Part shown: piece after piece, positions 25,742-34,271 of the stretch
Position numbering within the stretch: the stretch's first letter is position 1
Layout: the number at the start of each line of letters is the position of its first letter
NCBI GenBank assembly: GCA_039960995.1
Contig: JBDVKF010000076.1
Location: forward strand, 267,908 to 331,907
Source: JABSSA01 sp039960995
GTDB taxonomy: Bacteria; Pseudomonadota; Alphaproteobacteria; Rhodobacterales; Rhodobacteraceae
Length of the DNA stretch: 64,000 nt
Reading direction: 5' to 3'
Translations under genes and position numbers: made by a program
Notes under the pieces: generated by a model
What the model saw: only the letters and a program-made list of their open reading frames with translations
Told to the model about the DNA's origin: nothing
The model's database searches: none

Positions 25742-28152
25742 GGTTTACGCCGCTTTGCGCGCAATGTCGGATCTGCTTGGGTTGGGTCTTCGGGCCAGGG
25801 GTGTTTGGGATACTGCCCACGCATGTCTTTGCGTACGTCTGCATAACTTTCCGCCCAAAACCCAGGAATGTCTTGGGTGACCTGAACGGGGCGCTGGGCG
25901 GGTGATAAAAGCGTAACCTGAAGCGGGACTTGGCCAACGACGGGGTGTTGCGTCACACCGAACATCTCTTGCAGACGCAGGCTGATCGCGGGCACGCCTG
26001 CGCTGTAATCAATCGGCACGCTTCGACCCAAGGGGGTTACAAACTTTCCAGGCACGCGCGTATCAAGCGTTTGTTTCTGGGTCCAATCCAGTCGTGCTTC
26101 TAAAGCGGGCAAAATTTCAAATGCCTTCCAATCCGAAGCCGTGCGGACCCCAGTCAGATGCGGCAACAACCATTCGTCGATTGTTTGCAGCAGATGCACA
26201 TCGCTAAAATCGGGGAAATCAGCAGTCATCAAACGAGCACGGGACAGAAACCTCTCCGCTTTGGCAGAAGGGCGCAGACCCAATTGGCGCACACCGTCCA
26301 ACATCGCGATGGCAATTTGTTCGGGTGGCGCGTCTGTCCAGACCCGATCATCCAGCGCTATCGCCCCGAACCGTTCTTGTTGCCGAGTGACAACTTGGTT
26401 TTCCCGACGGGACCATTCGCACAGATCGAACCACTTGATTTGGTCGGCATACAAGTGTCGCAATTCACTTTGTGCCAATGGAACGGCTTGCCTGATGCGC
26501 GCTTCACGGGTGTCGCCGTCCAAGTCGGTAACGACGATCAATTGTTGCCCGCTGAGGCCATCGCCATCTGGCAAGATCGCGCCTTTGCCACCGGACAACA
26601 GATAGCGCGGGGACTCCACCTTGCGTCTCACGCCGATGCGATCAGGATAGGCTAGGGCGGCCAAAACACCGATGCTTGCCTGCTCGCTGCCCTTCGTAAA
26701 TTGCTTCAGGCGTTTGGCATCTTGGCGAATGCGCGAAACGACACCGCGATGAACCGCGTCTCCGAACTGTTCTGGTTTCGACAAAGCCCGTATGCGCAGG
26801 TTCAAATCGGTGCCGCGGCCTCGCAGCGGGTCGCGCTCAGATAACAGTGCGGCCATGTCAGCGGCACCTTTGCCGCCCAGTTGAAGCATATGGGCCAGAC
26901 GTGGGTGCAATGGCACTTTGGCCAGAATTTGGCCATGCGGCGTGATCCGGTTTTGATCATCCAACGCCCCCAGCATTCGAAGAACGGCTTGGGCCTCTTT
27001 GAACCGCCCGTCATGGGGTGGCGTGACAAACCGCAACCCATCCGGCGGCGTGCCCCAAAGCGCCAATTCCAGCGCAAAAGCGGTCAGATCACCGGCTTCA
27101 ATCTCGGGTGGCGGAAAGCTGGCCAATGCACCGTCTTCGCCGCGTGTCCAAAGCTTGAAACAAGTGCCTGCTGTCACACGGCCTGCGCGTCCGGCGCGCT
27201 GTGTGGCTTCGGCGCGGGTTACGCGCTCTGTTACAAGGCGTGACATCCCAGATGACGCATCATACAAGGCACGCCGCGCACGCCCCCCGTCCACCACAAC
27301 TTGGATATCTGCAATTGTCAGGGATGTTTCCGCGATCGCTGTCGATAAAACGATTTTGCGTCGCCCTTTTGGTGCAGGTCGAATGGCGGCTTGTTGGGCT
27401 TTGAAATCCATTGCCCCAAACAAGGGCGCGATCAAGAATTCATCGGAAATAGCAGCACGCAAAGCAGATTCGGTGCGTCGAATTTCACCCTCACCCGGCA
27501 AGAATGCCAAAACGCTGCCCTGCGTTGTGGCCAAGGCTTGTTGAATGACATCCGCCATCGCGGTTTCCAAACGGGCCGTCTTGGCCAAGGGGGCAGGCAA
27601 CCAGATGGGTTCCACCGGAAAGCTGCGCCCCTCTGAGGTCAGGATCGGGGCGTTCATCCCCTGTGCGACGGGTTCTGCGTCCAAGGTTGCGGACATGGCA
27701 AGCAACACCAGATCGTCGCGCAACGTGTCCGCAACCTCGAGACACAAGGCCAGACCAAGGTCAGCATTCAACGAGCGTTCGTGAAATTCGTCAAAGATGA
27801 CCGCGCCAATACCCGGCAATTCAGCATCCGATTGCAGCATCCGTGTCAAAATACCTTCGGTGACAACTTCGATCTTAGTGCGCGCGCTTGTTCGCGCTTC
27901 GCCCCGAATACGATACCCAACGGTTTGCCCGACCTCTTCGCCTAATGTGTCCGCCATGCGTCCAGCTGCCGCGCGTGCAGCAAGGCGGCGGGGTTCCAAC
28001 ATGATGATGCGCCCTTTGACTATGTCCGCTTCAAGCATGGCCAGTGGCACACGTGTGGTTTTACCTGCACCCGGTGGGGCTTGCAGAACCGCACGGCCAT
28101 GCGCACGCACTGCGTCAATCAGGTCTGGCAATATGGCTTCTATCGGCAACAT
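25738..28152 (-). CDS. hrpB: ATP-dependent helicase HrpB
   Basis: DEAH-box family helicase of unknown cellular role (DExH RNA-helicase fold). The 804 residues fit the family. Motif I is APPGAGKTT (residues 25-33), motif II is DEFH, motif III is SAT, and motif VI is QRAGRAGRV. The HrpB-specific C-terminal domain follows, ending in GFWAESYADVRKDMRGQYPKHPW, the family signature. Divergent from meaB (74-bp gap) and convergent with the ketopantoate reductase gene. Confidence 0.94.
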   Translation of the reverse strand: MLPIEAILPDLIDAVRAHGRAVLQAPPGAGKTTRVPLAMLEADIVKGRIIMLEPRRLAARAAAGRMADTLGEEVGQTVGYRIRGEARTSARTKIEVVTEGILTRMLQSDAELPGIGAVIFDEFHERSLNADLGLALCLEVADTLRDDLVLLAMSATLDAEPVAQGMNAPILTSEGRSFPVEPIWLPAPLAKTARLETAMADVIQQALATTQGSVLAFLPGEGEIRRTESALRAAISDEFLIAPLFGAMDFKAQQAAIRPAPKGRRKIVLSTAIAETSLTIADIQVVVDGGRARRALYDASSGMSRLVTERVTRAEATQRAGRAGRVTAGTCFKLWTRGEDGALASFPPPEIEAGDLTAFALELALWGTPPDGLRFVTPPHDGRFKEAQAVLRMLGALDDQNRITPHGQILAKVPLHPRLAHMLQLGGKGAADMAALLSERDPLRGRGTDLNLRIRALSKPEQFGDAVHRGVVSRIRQDAKRLKQFTKGSEQASIGVLAALAYPDRIGVRRKVESPRYLLSGGKGAILPDGDGLSGQQLIVVTDLDGDTREARIRQAVPLAQSELRHLYADQIKWFDLCEWSRRENQVVTRQQERFGAIALDDRVWTDAPPEQIAIAMLDGVRQLGLRPSAKAERFLSRARLMTADFPDFSDVHLLQTIDEWLLPHLTGVRTASDWKAFEILPALEARLDWTQKQTLDTRVPGKFVTPLGRSVPIDYSAGVPAISLRLQEMFGVTQHPVVGQVPLQVTLLSPAQRPVQVTQDIPGFWAESYADVRKDMRGQYPKHPWPEDPTQADPTLRAKRRKP

Positions 28153-28226
28153 AGGCCCTCAATGCACGATGTCTTCGGTCAGGCCAACACTGGACATTCG
28201 CACAAAGCTATCGGAAGACCTAAAGA

Positions 28227-29210
28227 ATGGACAATGCAGCACTGATGGATTTGGCCAATCGCGTGTCTCAAGGTGAACGACGCGCTCTGGCTCGGGCGAT
28301 AACGCTGGTGGAAAGCGCGCGGGTAGATCACCGGGAAAAGGCTCGGTTTTTGTTGGACGCTTTGCCCAAAGATCGTCAGGCCTTGCGCGTCGGATTGTCG
28401 GGCACGCCGGGCGTCGGGAAATCCACCTTCATCGAAAGCTTTGGCATGATGCTGACCGATCAGGGAATGCGCGTTGCAGTTTTGGCCGTCGATCCCAGCT
28501 CGACTCGGTCTGGTGGGTCTATACTGGGTGACAAGACGCGTATGGACCGACTAAGCCGCGCACCAAATGCGTTTATCCGCCCATCCCCCAGTCAAAGCCA
28601 TTTGGGGGGTGTTGCACGGCGCACGCGCGACGTGGTGAGATTATGCGAAGGGGCTGGTTTTGACATTGTTTTGGTCGAAACCGTGGGTGTTGGGCAATCC
28701 GAAACTGTCGTGGCCCAAGTGGCTGATCTGTTTTTATTGTTGCTTGCGCCTGCGGGAGGCGACGAATTGCAGGGCGTCAAACGAGGGATCATGGAAATCG
28801 CCGATATGATTCTTGTGAACAAGGCAGACGGCGATCTGAAACCCGCCGCGACCCGTACATGTGCCGATTATGCCGGTGCATTGCGCCTGTTGCGCAAACG
28901 CCCGCAAGACCCACAGGATTTTCCCAAAGCAATGATGGTCTCAGCCTTGTCTGAAACTGGTTTGTCTGAGGTTTGGCAGGAAATGATAGCTTTGGCCGAT
29001 TGGCGCACCAGTCAGGGTATCTTTCAAACCACCCGCACAACACAGGCGCGTTACTGGTTCTTAGAAGACATCCGGCACGCGTTATTGGCCCAAATGGAAA
29101 CCCCCGCGATTAAGGACGAAATTGCGCTTCTTGCGCAGGCGATCGAGGCAGGTGACATGTCGCCGGGTGCTGCTGCGGACATTGTGCTGTCGCGTATCCG
29201 CGAAAACTGA
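28227..29210 (+). CDS. meaB: Methylmalonyl-CoA mutase-associated GTPase MeaB
   Basis: G3E-type P-loop GTPase that protects and gates adenosylcobalamin loading of methylmalonyl-CoA mutase. The 327 residues carry Walker A GTPGVGKST, the switch region DPSSTRSGGSILGDKTRM, Walker B ETVGVGQSE, and the base-specificity motif NKADGD. The mutase genes are not in the window, so the gene is scattered from its partner here, as is usual in this group. It is followed by the rpmB leader. Confidence 0.93.
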   Translation: MDNAALMDLANRVSQGERRALARAITLVESARVDHREKARFLLDALPKDRQALRVGLSGTPGVGKSTFIESFGMMLTDQGMRVAVLAVDPSSTRSGGSILGDKTRMDRLSRAPNAFIRPSPSQSHLGGVARRTRDVVRLCEGAGFDIVLVETVGVGQSETVVAQVADLFLLLLAPAGGDELQGVKRGIMEIADMILVNKADGDLKPAATRTCADYAGALRLLRKRPQDPQDFPKAMMVSALSETGLSEVWQEMIALADWRTSQGIFQTTRTTQARYWFLEDIRHALLAQMETPAIKDEIALLAQAIEAGDMSPGAAADIVLSRIREN

Positions 29211-29349
29211 CGGCCATGGCTTGACCACTCGTCCGATTCCCCCTAAAGCCAGCAAACGAATTTTGGCGTGCCGTCTTTGCGGCGCGGTCGTTATTTGGGG
29301 AATGGGCAAGGGTCCAGACCAAATGACCAGCTGAGAAGAGGATAACCAG

Positions 29350-29640
29350 ATGTCGCGCGTATGCGAACTGAGCGGAAAAGGCCCAATGACTGGCAACAAT
29401 GTCAGCCATGCCAAGAACAGAACAAGACGGCGGTTTTTGCCGAACCTGAATGACGTGACTTTGCAGTCCGAAACATTGGGTCGCGGCATCAAATTGCGGA
29501 TTTCGGCACATGCATTGCGCAGTGTTGACCACCGTGGCGGCTTGGACGCGTATCTTGCCAAAGCCAAGGACACTGAATTGTCGTCCAACGCGTTGAAAGT
29601 TAAAAAAGAAATCGCAAAGGCTCAGGCTGCAAGCGTCTGA
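29350..29640 (+). CDS. rpmB: 50S ribosomal protein L28
   Basis: Small basic protein of the large ribosomal subunit, 96 residues. The start MSRVCELSGKGPMTGNNVSH is canonical, as are the RRRFLPNL and GIKLRISAHALRSVD segments. The C-terminal tail is extended as in other alphaproteobacteria. A GAGGATAA site precedes the ATG and a strong terminator follows. Confidence 0.97.
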   Translation: MSRVCELSGKGPMTGNNVSHAKNRTRRRFLPNLNDVTLQSETLGRGIKLRISAHALRSVDHRGGLDAYLAKAKDTELSSNALKVKKEIAKAQAASV

Positions 29641-29661
29641 TCTTTCGAAATTGTGATGTCA

Positions 29662-29700
29662 CAACCCCGTCCACGGAGAGTGGGCGGGGTTGCTTCTTTT
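29662..29700 (+). terminator. Rho-independent terminator of rpmB
   Basis: A 13-bp GC-rich stem (29662-29674 with 29680-29692, one G-U pair) with a 5-base loop, followed by CTTCTTTT. Classic intrinsic terminator. Confidence 0.92.
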
Positions 29701-29743
29701 TGGCGCAATGCAATCTATTAAGGACCAAAGTATCTGGGCCCTA

Positions 29744-30082
29744 ATGCGATTTCTTGTCAATATCATCTTAGTTCTTGCGTTGATCTCAACGTCGCACAGC
29801 ATGGCGCACGCGCGCAGTGCGGCTGCGCCTTTGGACCAGATAGTCATCTGTGTGGGCCAGGATCTGATCGTTGTCTATGTCGATGAAGACGGACAACCGG
29901 TCGAAGCGCCGCAATACTGCCCAGAGTGTTGTTTGCATGCGGTGCCCGCCCCAGCGATGCCGCGCATCGCACGTCCGGCTTCTTTTTTCGATACGCCACG
30001 TAATTTCTTAGACGAGCAATTTTTTGTCGGTGTGAGCTCGTCACATGACTTCCTGGCCCGCGCACCGCCATTGGTTGGTTAA
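29744..30082 (+). CDS. Exported small Cys-rich protein beside copper chaperone
   Basis: Exported protein of 112 residues from ATG 29744, which gives a clear signal peptide (MRFLVNIILVLALISTS, cleavage near MAHA). The mature part contains IVICVGQDLIVVYVDEDG and a CPECC cluster. This Cys pattern resembles DUF2946-type proteins that accompany copper genes, but I cannot assign a family firmly. It precedes the PCu(A)C chaperone gene by 40 bp in the same orientation, so a role in periplasmic copper handling is inferred. Starts at 29690 and 29708 are possible but weaken the signal peptide. Confidence 0.6.
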   Translation: MRFLVNIILVLALISTSHSMAHARSAAAPLDQIVICVGQDLIVVYVDEDGQPVEAPQYCPECCLHAVPAPAMPRIARPASFFDTPRNFLDEQFFVGVSSSHDFLARAPPLVG

Positions 30083-30122
30083 GTCACAAACCCCAATGGA
30101 TCCAATGACAGGAAGAAAATTG

Positions 30123-30599
30123 ATGAAACTGAAAAATGTGTTGATAAACGTTTCTGCAGCTGTGCTGCTTGGTACGACAGCGTTTGCAGGCGATGCCAAA
30201 ATCATGGTCGATGAGCCGTACGCGCGATCCACAAATCCTAAAGTTGCGGCTGCTTTCATGGGGCTGATGAACCATGCAGGCCAAGATGACCGCCTGATAT
30301 CTGCAACGTCTGACATCGCTGAGCGAGTCGAACTGCATACGCATATTGAAGGCGACGACGGCATTGTGAAAATGACACCAGTCGAAGGCGGTATCGCCGT
30401 TCCTTCCGAAGGATTGGCCCATCTCAAACGTGGGGGTGATCACATCATGTTCATGGGTGTTAACAAACCTCTGATCAATGGCGATGTCATCGAAGTCACG
30501 CTGACCTTTGAAAAAGCTGGCGAAGTTAAGCTGGAAATTCCTGTCGACAATGATCGTAAGCCAAAATCAGACGGGCATGGCGATCACAAGTCTCATTGA
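30123..30599 (+). CDS. Periplasmic copper chaperone PCu(A)C
   Basis: Copper(I) chaperone that delivers Cu to the Cu-A site of cytochrome c oxidase. I start at ATG 30123 after AGGAAG, giving 158 residues with a signal peptide ending near FAGDA. The copper motif is close to the family H(M)-X10-M-X21-H-x-M: His72, Met84, His107 and Met109 are in place, with Thr instead of Met after His72. The His-rich tail (DGHGDHKSH) could add ligands. Confidence 0.9.
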   Translation: MKLKNVLINVSAAVLLGTTAFAGDAKIMVDEPYARSTNPKVAAAFMGLMNHAGQDDRLISATSDIAERVELHTHIEGDDGIVKMTPVEGGIAVPSEGLAHLKRGGDHIMFMGVNKPLINGDVIEVTLTFEKAGEVKLEIPVDNDRKPKSDGHGDHKSH

Positions 30600-30606
30600 T
30601 CCTGCT

Positions 30607-31305
30607 TTAGTCAGATTGTTCTAAAATTTGATCAACCCATTTCGGCACGGTGTCTGACGCTTTGCCGAAATGGGTCTCCGCAAACTGTGAAACAACTTCC
30701 GAAGGGTCTAGGTTCAATTCAACCGTATGAGCTCCAGATCGAGCCGCCAATTGCACAAAACCTGCCGCAGGATACACATTGCCTGATGTTCCGATGGCCA
30801 CAAAAACATCTGCATTCAGCAACGCCCGCTCGATCCGTTCCATATGATATGGAATTTCTCCAAACCAAACGATGTCTGGGCGTGCCGCTTTGGCCGCGCA
30901 TTTAGGGCAAGCTTCGCCCACATGCATCGTCAAAGGGGCAGGCCAGCGCGTTTCGCATTGCGCACAAAGCGCAGAATTCAACGCACCGTGCATGTGAACG
31001 ACATCCGGGCTCCCGGCTTTTTCATGCAGATCATCGACGTTTTGGGTCACCAAAAGCACATCGCCTGAATTCTGCTGCTGGAGCCGGGCCAAAGCTGCGT
31101 GGGCTGCATTAGGGATGGCCTCGGCAGCTTGACTGCGGCGTGCATTATAAAAATCGACCACCAATTGCGGATTGCGCGCATAGCCTTCTGGCGTTGCGAC
31201 GTCTTCAATCCGATGCTGCGCCCACAGCCCCCCTTCATCCCGAAACGTACCAAGACCACTTTCAGCTGAAATGCCTGCGCCGGTCAGAATGACAATATTG
31301 GACAT
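30607..31305 (-). CDS. cobB: NAD-dependent protein deacylase (sirtuin)
   Basis: Sir2-family enzyme of 232 residues that removes acyl groups from lysine using NAD. Start ATG 31305 follows AGGGAGA. Visible are GAGISAESGLGTFRD (from residue 10), QNVDDLHEKAG, the catalytic HGAL histidine, and four Cys of a zinc site (CAQC...CPKC). Tyr53 and Arg56 (FYNARR) match the Tyr/Arg pair of class III sirtuins, which predicts desuccinylase or demalonylase activity besides deacetylation. Divergent from the LMW phosphatase gene. Confidence 0.93.
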   Translation of the reverse strand: MSNIVILTGAGISAESGLGTFRDEGGLWAQHRIEDVATPEGYARNPQLVVDFYNARRSQAAEAIPNAAHAALARLQQQNSGDVLLVTQNVDDLHEKAGSPDVVHMHGALNSALCAQCETRWPAPLTMHVGEACPKCAAKAARPDIVWFGEIPYHMERIERALLNADVFVAIGTSGNVYPAAGFVQLAARSGAHTVELNLDPSEVVSQFAETHFGKASDTVPKWVDQILEQSD

Positions 31306-31360
31306 GATGCTCTCCCTTTGGTCTTTGCATTGCAAATGCGGCATGGCAGTGTCCAGTGTT

Positions 31361-31795
31361 ATGCGCGTTCTTTTTGTCTGCCTTGGAAATATCTGTCGCT
31401 CGCCCACAGCAGAGGCCGTTTTGTGCGCGCGTGCGCCGCATTGGCACATTGATAGCGCGGGCACCGCCGGTTGGCACATCGGCAAACCGCCATACGACCC
31501 GATGCAGCACGCGGCAAAAGCCAAAGGATATGCCATGGGTGATTTGCGCGCGCGCCAGCTGTCGGTGGAAGATTTCAAAGGGTTTGATCTGATTCTGGGA
31601 ATGGACGCAGAAAACCTGTCAGATATTAAATCGCTTGAACCGGCTGATGGCTTCGCGCGGATTGCGTGTTTTACGGATTATGTCGCAGATGCAGATCATG
31701 TGCCGGATCCATGTTACACGCGTGATTTTGACGGGGCGTTAGATCTGATAGAACGCTGCGCCGACGCCTTGATCGCCGCAGAGATACCTGGCTAG
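31361..31795 (+). CDS. Low-molecular-weight protein-tyrosine phosphatase
   Basis: Cytoplasmic phosphatase of 144 residues. The P-loop VCLGNICRSPTAE (Cys7, Arg13) opens the protein and the general-acid Asp is in VPDPCYTRDFD. Start ATG 31361 places the P-loop at the usual distance; an in-frame ATG at 31343 is also possible. Family members act on tyrosine kinases of exopolysaccharide synthesis or on small phosphoesters; no BY-kinase is adjacent. It ends 1 bp before the convergent LysR gene. Confidence 0.9.
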   Translation: MRVLFVCLGNICRSPTAEAVLCARAPHWHIDSAGTAGWHIGKPPYDPMQHAAKAKGYAMGDLRARQLSVEDFKGFDLILGMDAENLSDIKSLEPADGFARIACFTDYVADADHVPDPCYTRDFDGALDLIERCADALIAAEIPG

Positions 31796-31796
31796 G

Positions 31797-32759
31797 TTAC
31801 TCTTCCAGCAAGCAAAGTTCACCGGCCAGCCAAGGCAATTGGTGCAAGGCAGGTTCGATCATATGGGTTTGCACCAATCTTCGCATTGTCGCTGCCACAT
31901 CCAATGGCACATCGCCCGCCCAATCCGCGCTGGCATAAAGCGAAATGGTCCGGGAAAATGGATTGAACGGCAAAGGGAAAGCAGCGACCTGATCATGGAA
32001 TCGGCCAGCGCGCATATAACCCAACGGTGTCGTAACCGCCCATCCAATACGCCGCGCTACCATCGCCATAAGCGCCAGATGCGACCCGACTTCGAACCGG
32101 TCATCAAAATCGAGCTTTTGCCGCGCCAAATGCGCCTCGATTTGCTGTCCGATAAGTTGGGCCTTTTCATACCGAAGAAATGGCAGACCTTTCGGGGCTT
32201 CGGTCAAGTTTGGGCCCGGAAACTGATCGCGCGGTGCGACAACAATGAACGGATCGCGTACCAACGGGTATTCGACGATCCCTTTGGAAACTGGTCCAGC
32301 GCTGGCAGAAATGGCGATATGCAACCGCTTGTCAGCAACCATGTCCAAAATCACGTGGCTGGGGGCTGTGATCAATTTGAACCGGCATCCCGTAAGGCTG
32401 TCCGCCAAAATGGTGACCAAACGTGGGGTTAAGTCATTTTCAAAATCGTCGATGATCCCAAGGGACAAGGATGGCAAATGGGCCAAATCCATGACCGTCA
32501 GTTCAGATTGGGCCAGTCGCAGCTGCGACAACGACGCCTGAATGCGGGACAGGAATGTTTCGCCCGCCGGTGTCAGACGCATTGGACGTTTGCCGTGGTC
32601 CACCAGATCGACCGATAAAGCCGTTTCGAGATTGCGCAATTGTTGACTGACGGCAGGTTGGCTTAACCCGGTCAGTTCCGCCGTTTGCGCAACGGACCCG
32701 CTGGATGCAAGCGCTTCAAAAACCTCGAGGCCACGCAAAGTAACGCCTTTTGCAAGCAT
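31797..32759 (-). CDS. LysR-family transcriptional regulator
   Basis: Regulator of 320 residues with an N-terminal winged helix (residues 8-67; helix-turn-helix GSVAQTAELTGLSQPAVSQQLRNLE) and a periplasmic-binding-protein-like effector domain. The target is unknown: no metabolic gene is divergent from it, and 434 bp of apparently non-coding DNA lie upstream. Convergent with the phosphatase gene. Confidence 0.9.
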   Translation of the reverse strand: MLAKGVTLRGLEVFEALASSGSVAQTAELTGLSQPAVSQQLRNLETALSVDLVDHGKRPMRLTPAGETFLSRIQASLSQLRLAQSELTVMDLAHLPSLSLGIIDDFENDLTPRLVTILADSLTGCRFKLITAPSHVILDMVADKRLHIAISASAGPVSKGIVEYPLVRDPFIVVAPRDQFPGPNLTEAPKGLPFLRYEKAQLIGQQIEAHLARQKLDFDDRFEVGSHLALMAMVARRIGWAVTTPLGYMRAGRFHDQVAAFPLPFNPFSRTISLYASADWAGDVPLDVAATMRRLVQTHMIEPALHQLPWLAGELCLLEE

Positions 32760-33193
32760 CCTTCAATCCGTTCACTATGTTTGTTTTTCTTGAAAGTAAC
32801 CGTCGCAGATGCAAAAGAAAATAGGAATTTCTGAGCAATCAAATTTCAAAACAGTGAATATGGTCAGGGGCAACTGAATCCTTGTGCCGATACAGCTAAA
32901 CCAAGACGTAAATTGAGAATGGATATAGGAAAGGCGTAAACGCGGCCGATCTTCTAGAATTTTTAAACGTATGGGCGGATTGCGTATGCTAGGTGCAAAG
33001 GAGGAGCTAAAATGGAGGGCCAAGATGCAGGATTGTGGCATCTAATGTGACGCGACATCCAGTTTTTAGCTCATTAAGTGGTCCACGTAAAAAATGTCTT
33101 CTGCAGGAAAGGATCCTCGGCGGAGAAAACAAAGGGCGAGATACTACACGTAGTAGGAATGTCCGCTTTTCGCAGGAAAAAGATCAAATCGGC
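32760..33193. other. Gene-poor, low-GC stretch
   Basis: No convincing gene in 434 bp. The sequence is more AT-rich than its surroundings. It contains a strong ribosome site followed by a 12-codon frame (listed separately) and a GAATGTCCGCTTTT segment near 33168 that resembles motifs in the other gene-poor patch at 47244-47289. It may carry the LysR gene promoter near 32760-32860. Confidence 0.5.
33012..33050 (+). pseudogene. 12-codon frame with strong ribosome site, possible truncated gene start
   Basis: A near-perfect Shine-Dalgarno sequence (AAGGAGGAG, 5-6 bases before ATG) precedes a frame reading MEGQDAGLWHLM and then stop. Such a good site in front of so short a frame suggests the preserved 5' end of a lost gene or a leader peptide. 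No downstream frame continues it convincingly. Confidence 0.25.
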
Positions 33194-33643
33194 CTAGATG
33201 GGGCGCTCTGCGATAATGTCCCCACCGTCTCTATGTCCGACCTCTTTGAAGCCAAATTTAGCATAAAGCTTCCTCGCTACGGTGTTTCCAGCATCGTAGT
33301 AAATATCTACTAATTTGCATCGATTATGCGATCTTATTTCGTCAAGCACCAAGCTCATAGCGACTTTGCCGATCCCTTTATTTTGATGATTTCGGGCAAT
33401 CATTAAGCGCCAAATTGTACATTCGTCTTCGTCAAATTCTCCGATTTCGCCAAACTGATACATTACGAAACCAACAACAGTCCCGTCCAAACAAATGGCT
33501 CTTGGATGGAACGTGTCAGACAAGGTAGACTCGGCAATAGAGAATACGTTCGAAGGCAGAATGTTCTCTTGCGACGGCTCCAGTTCAAGTTCGATGACTT
33601 CATCGAAGTTTTCTCTGGTGATCTTCGTCAGTGTTACATTCAA
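33194..33643 (-). CDS. GNAT acetyltransferase, SpeG/PaiA/BltD-like
   Basis: N-acetyltransferase of the GNAT fold resembling diamine/polyamine or related small-amine acetyltransferases. I choose a TTG start at 33643 because a GGAG site lies 9 bases upstream and the product then opens with LTKITRENFDEVIELEL, the usual family start; an ATG at 33724 would add 27 residues without homology. Acetyl-CoA motif A reads RNHQNKGIGKVAMSLVL, and motif B contains NTVARKLYAKFGF. Low GC compared with neighbours suggests a laterally acquired gene. Confidence 0.78.
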   Translation of the reverse strand: MNVTLTKITRENFDEVIELELEPSQENILPSNVFSIAESTLSDTFHPRAICLDGTVVGFVMYQFGEIGEFDEDECTIWRLMIARNHQNKGIGKVAMSLVLDEIRSHNRCKLVDIYYDAGNTVARKLYAKFGFKEVGHRDGGDIIAERPI

Positions 33644-34051
33644 AGTTCTGCACTCCAGCTGTAGTTTGAAGATATCTGATTTCTGCAACGTTGCACACTC
33701 TGGCAAAAGGCGGACCTGTCGCAAACAACTCTCAAAGGCGGTTAGGGTCGGAATGAGCTGACGTTTTGGCCTAAAATGCGTGGCTCGGTCGGTTGAAAAT
33801 ATTCATAACAATATCGCCATTGCAGGCTTGAACCTTGCGAAGCCCGCTTGCGAAAAAAACTGAACTAAAGACGAATGCTGATACACACGTGATGAGTGCG
33901 TTTTGAGCCGCCGATATTCTCCTTGTCAGGACAGACGTGCCGATGCTGTAACAATCCGCTGACTTACGGCTTGAACCCCTTGATTTACCGGAGCGGACAG
34001 CGCATGTAGTGGCGCGTCCGCGAATGGCGGGCGAGTTATGAAGGAGAGACC
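33644..34051. other. Non-coding stretch upstream of infA
   Basis: About 400 bp without a supported gene. It holds the infA promoter region and a leader hairpin (listed separately). No tRNA or known small RNA was recognised. Confidence 0.5.
33993..34021 (+). other. Hairpin in the infA leader
   Basis: Stem GCGGAC (33993-33998) with GTCCGC (34016-34021), extended inward by GCGC/GCGC with one bulged base. It lies about 30 bp before the infA ATG and could influence infA expression or end upstream transcription. Confidence 0.4.
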
Positions 34052-34270
34052 ATGGCCAAGGAAGATACGCTCGAATTTCCCGGTGTCGTGAAGGAACTTC
34101 TGCCAAATGCGACGTTTCGGGTTGAGCTAGAGAACGGCCATGAGATCATCGCACATACGGCAGGCAAGATGCGCAAAAACCGCATCCGTGTTCTTGCAGG
34201 CGACCGGGTACAGGTGGAAATGACACCTTATGATTTGACCAAGGGTCGGATCAATTACCGCTTCAAATAA
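34052..34270 (+). CDS. infA: Translation initiation factor IF-1
   Basis: Single S1/OB-fold domain protein of 72 residues that binds the ribosomal A site during initiation. The sequence MAKEDTLEFPGVVKELLPNA and the DLTKGRINYRFK end are canonical. A GAAGGAGAG site precedes ATG 34052. It heads the conserved string infA-maf-RNase E/G-yacG with single-base gaps or 4-bp overlaps between genes. Confidence 0.98.
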   Translation: MAKEDTLEFPGVVKELLPNATFRVELENGHEIIAHTAGKMRKNRIRVLAGDRVQVEMTPYDLTKGRINYRFK

Positions 34271-34271
34271 C

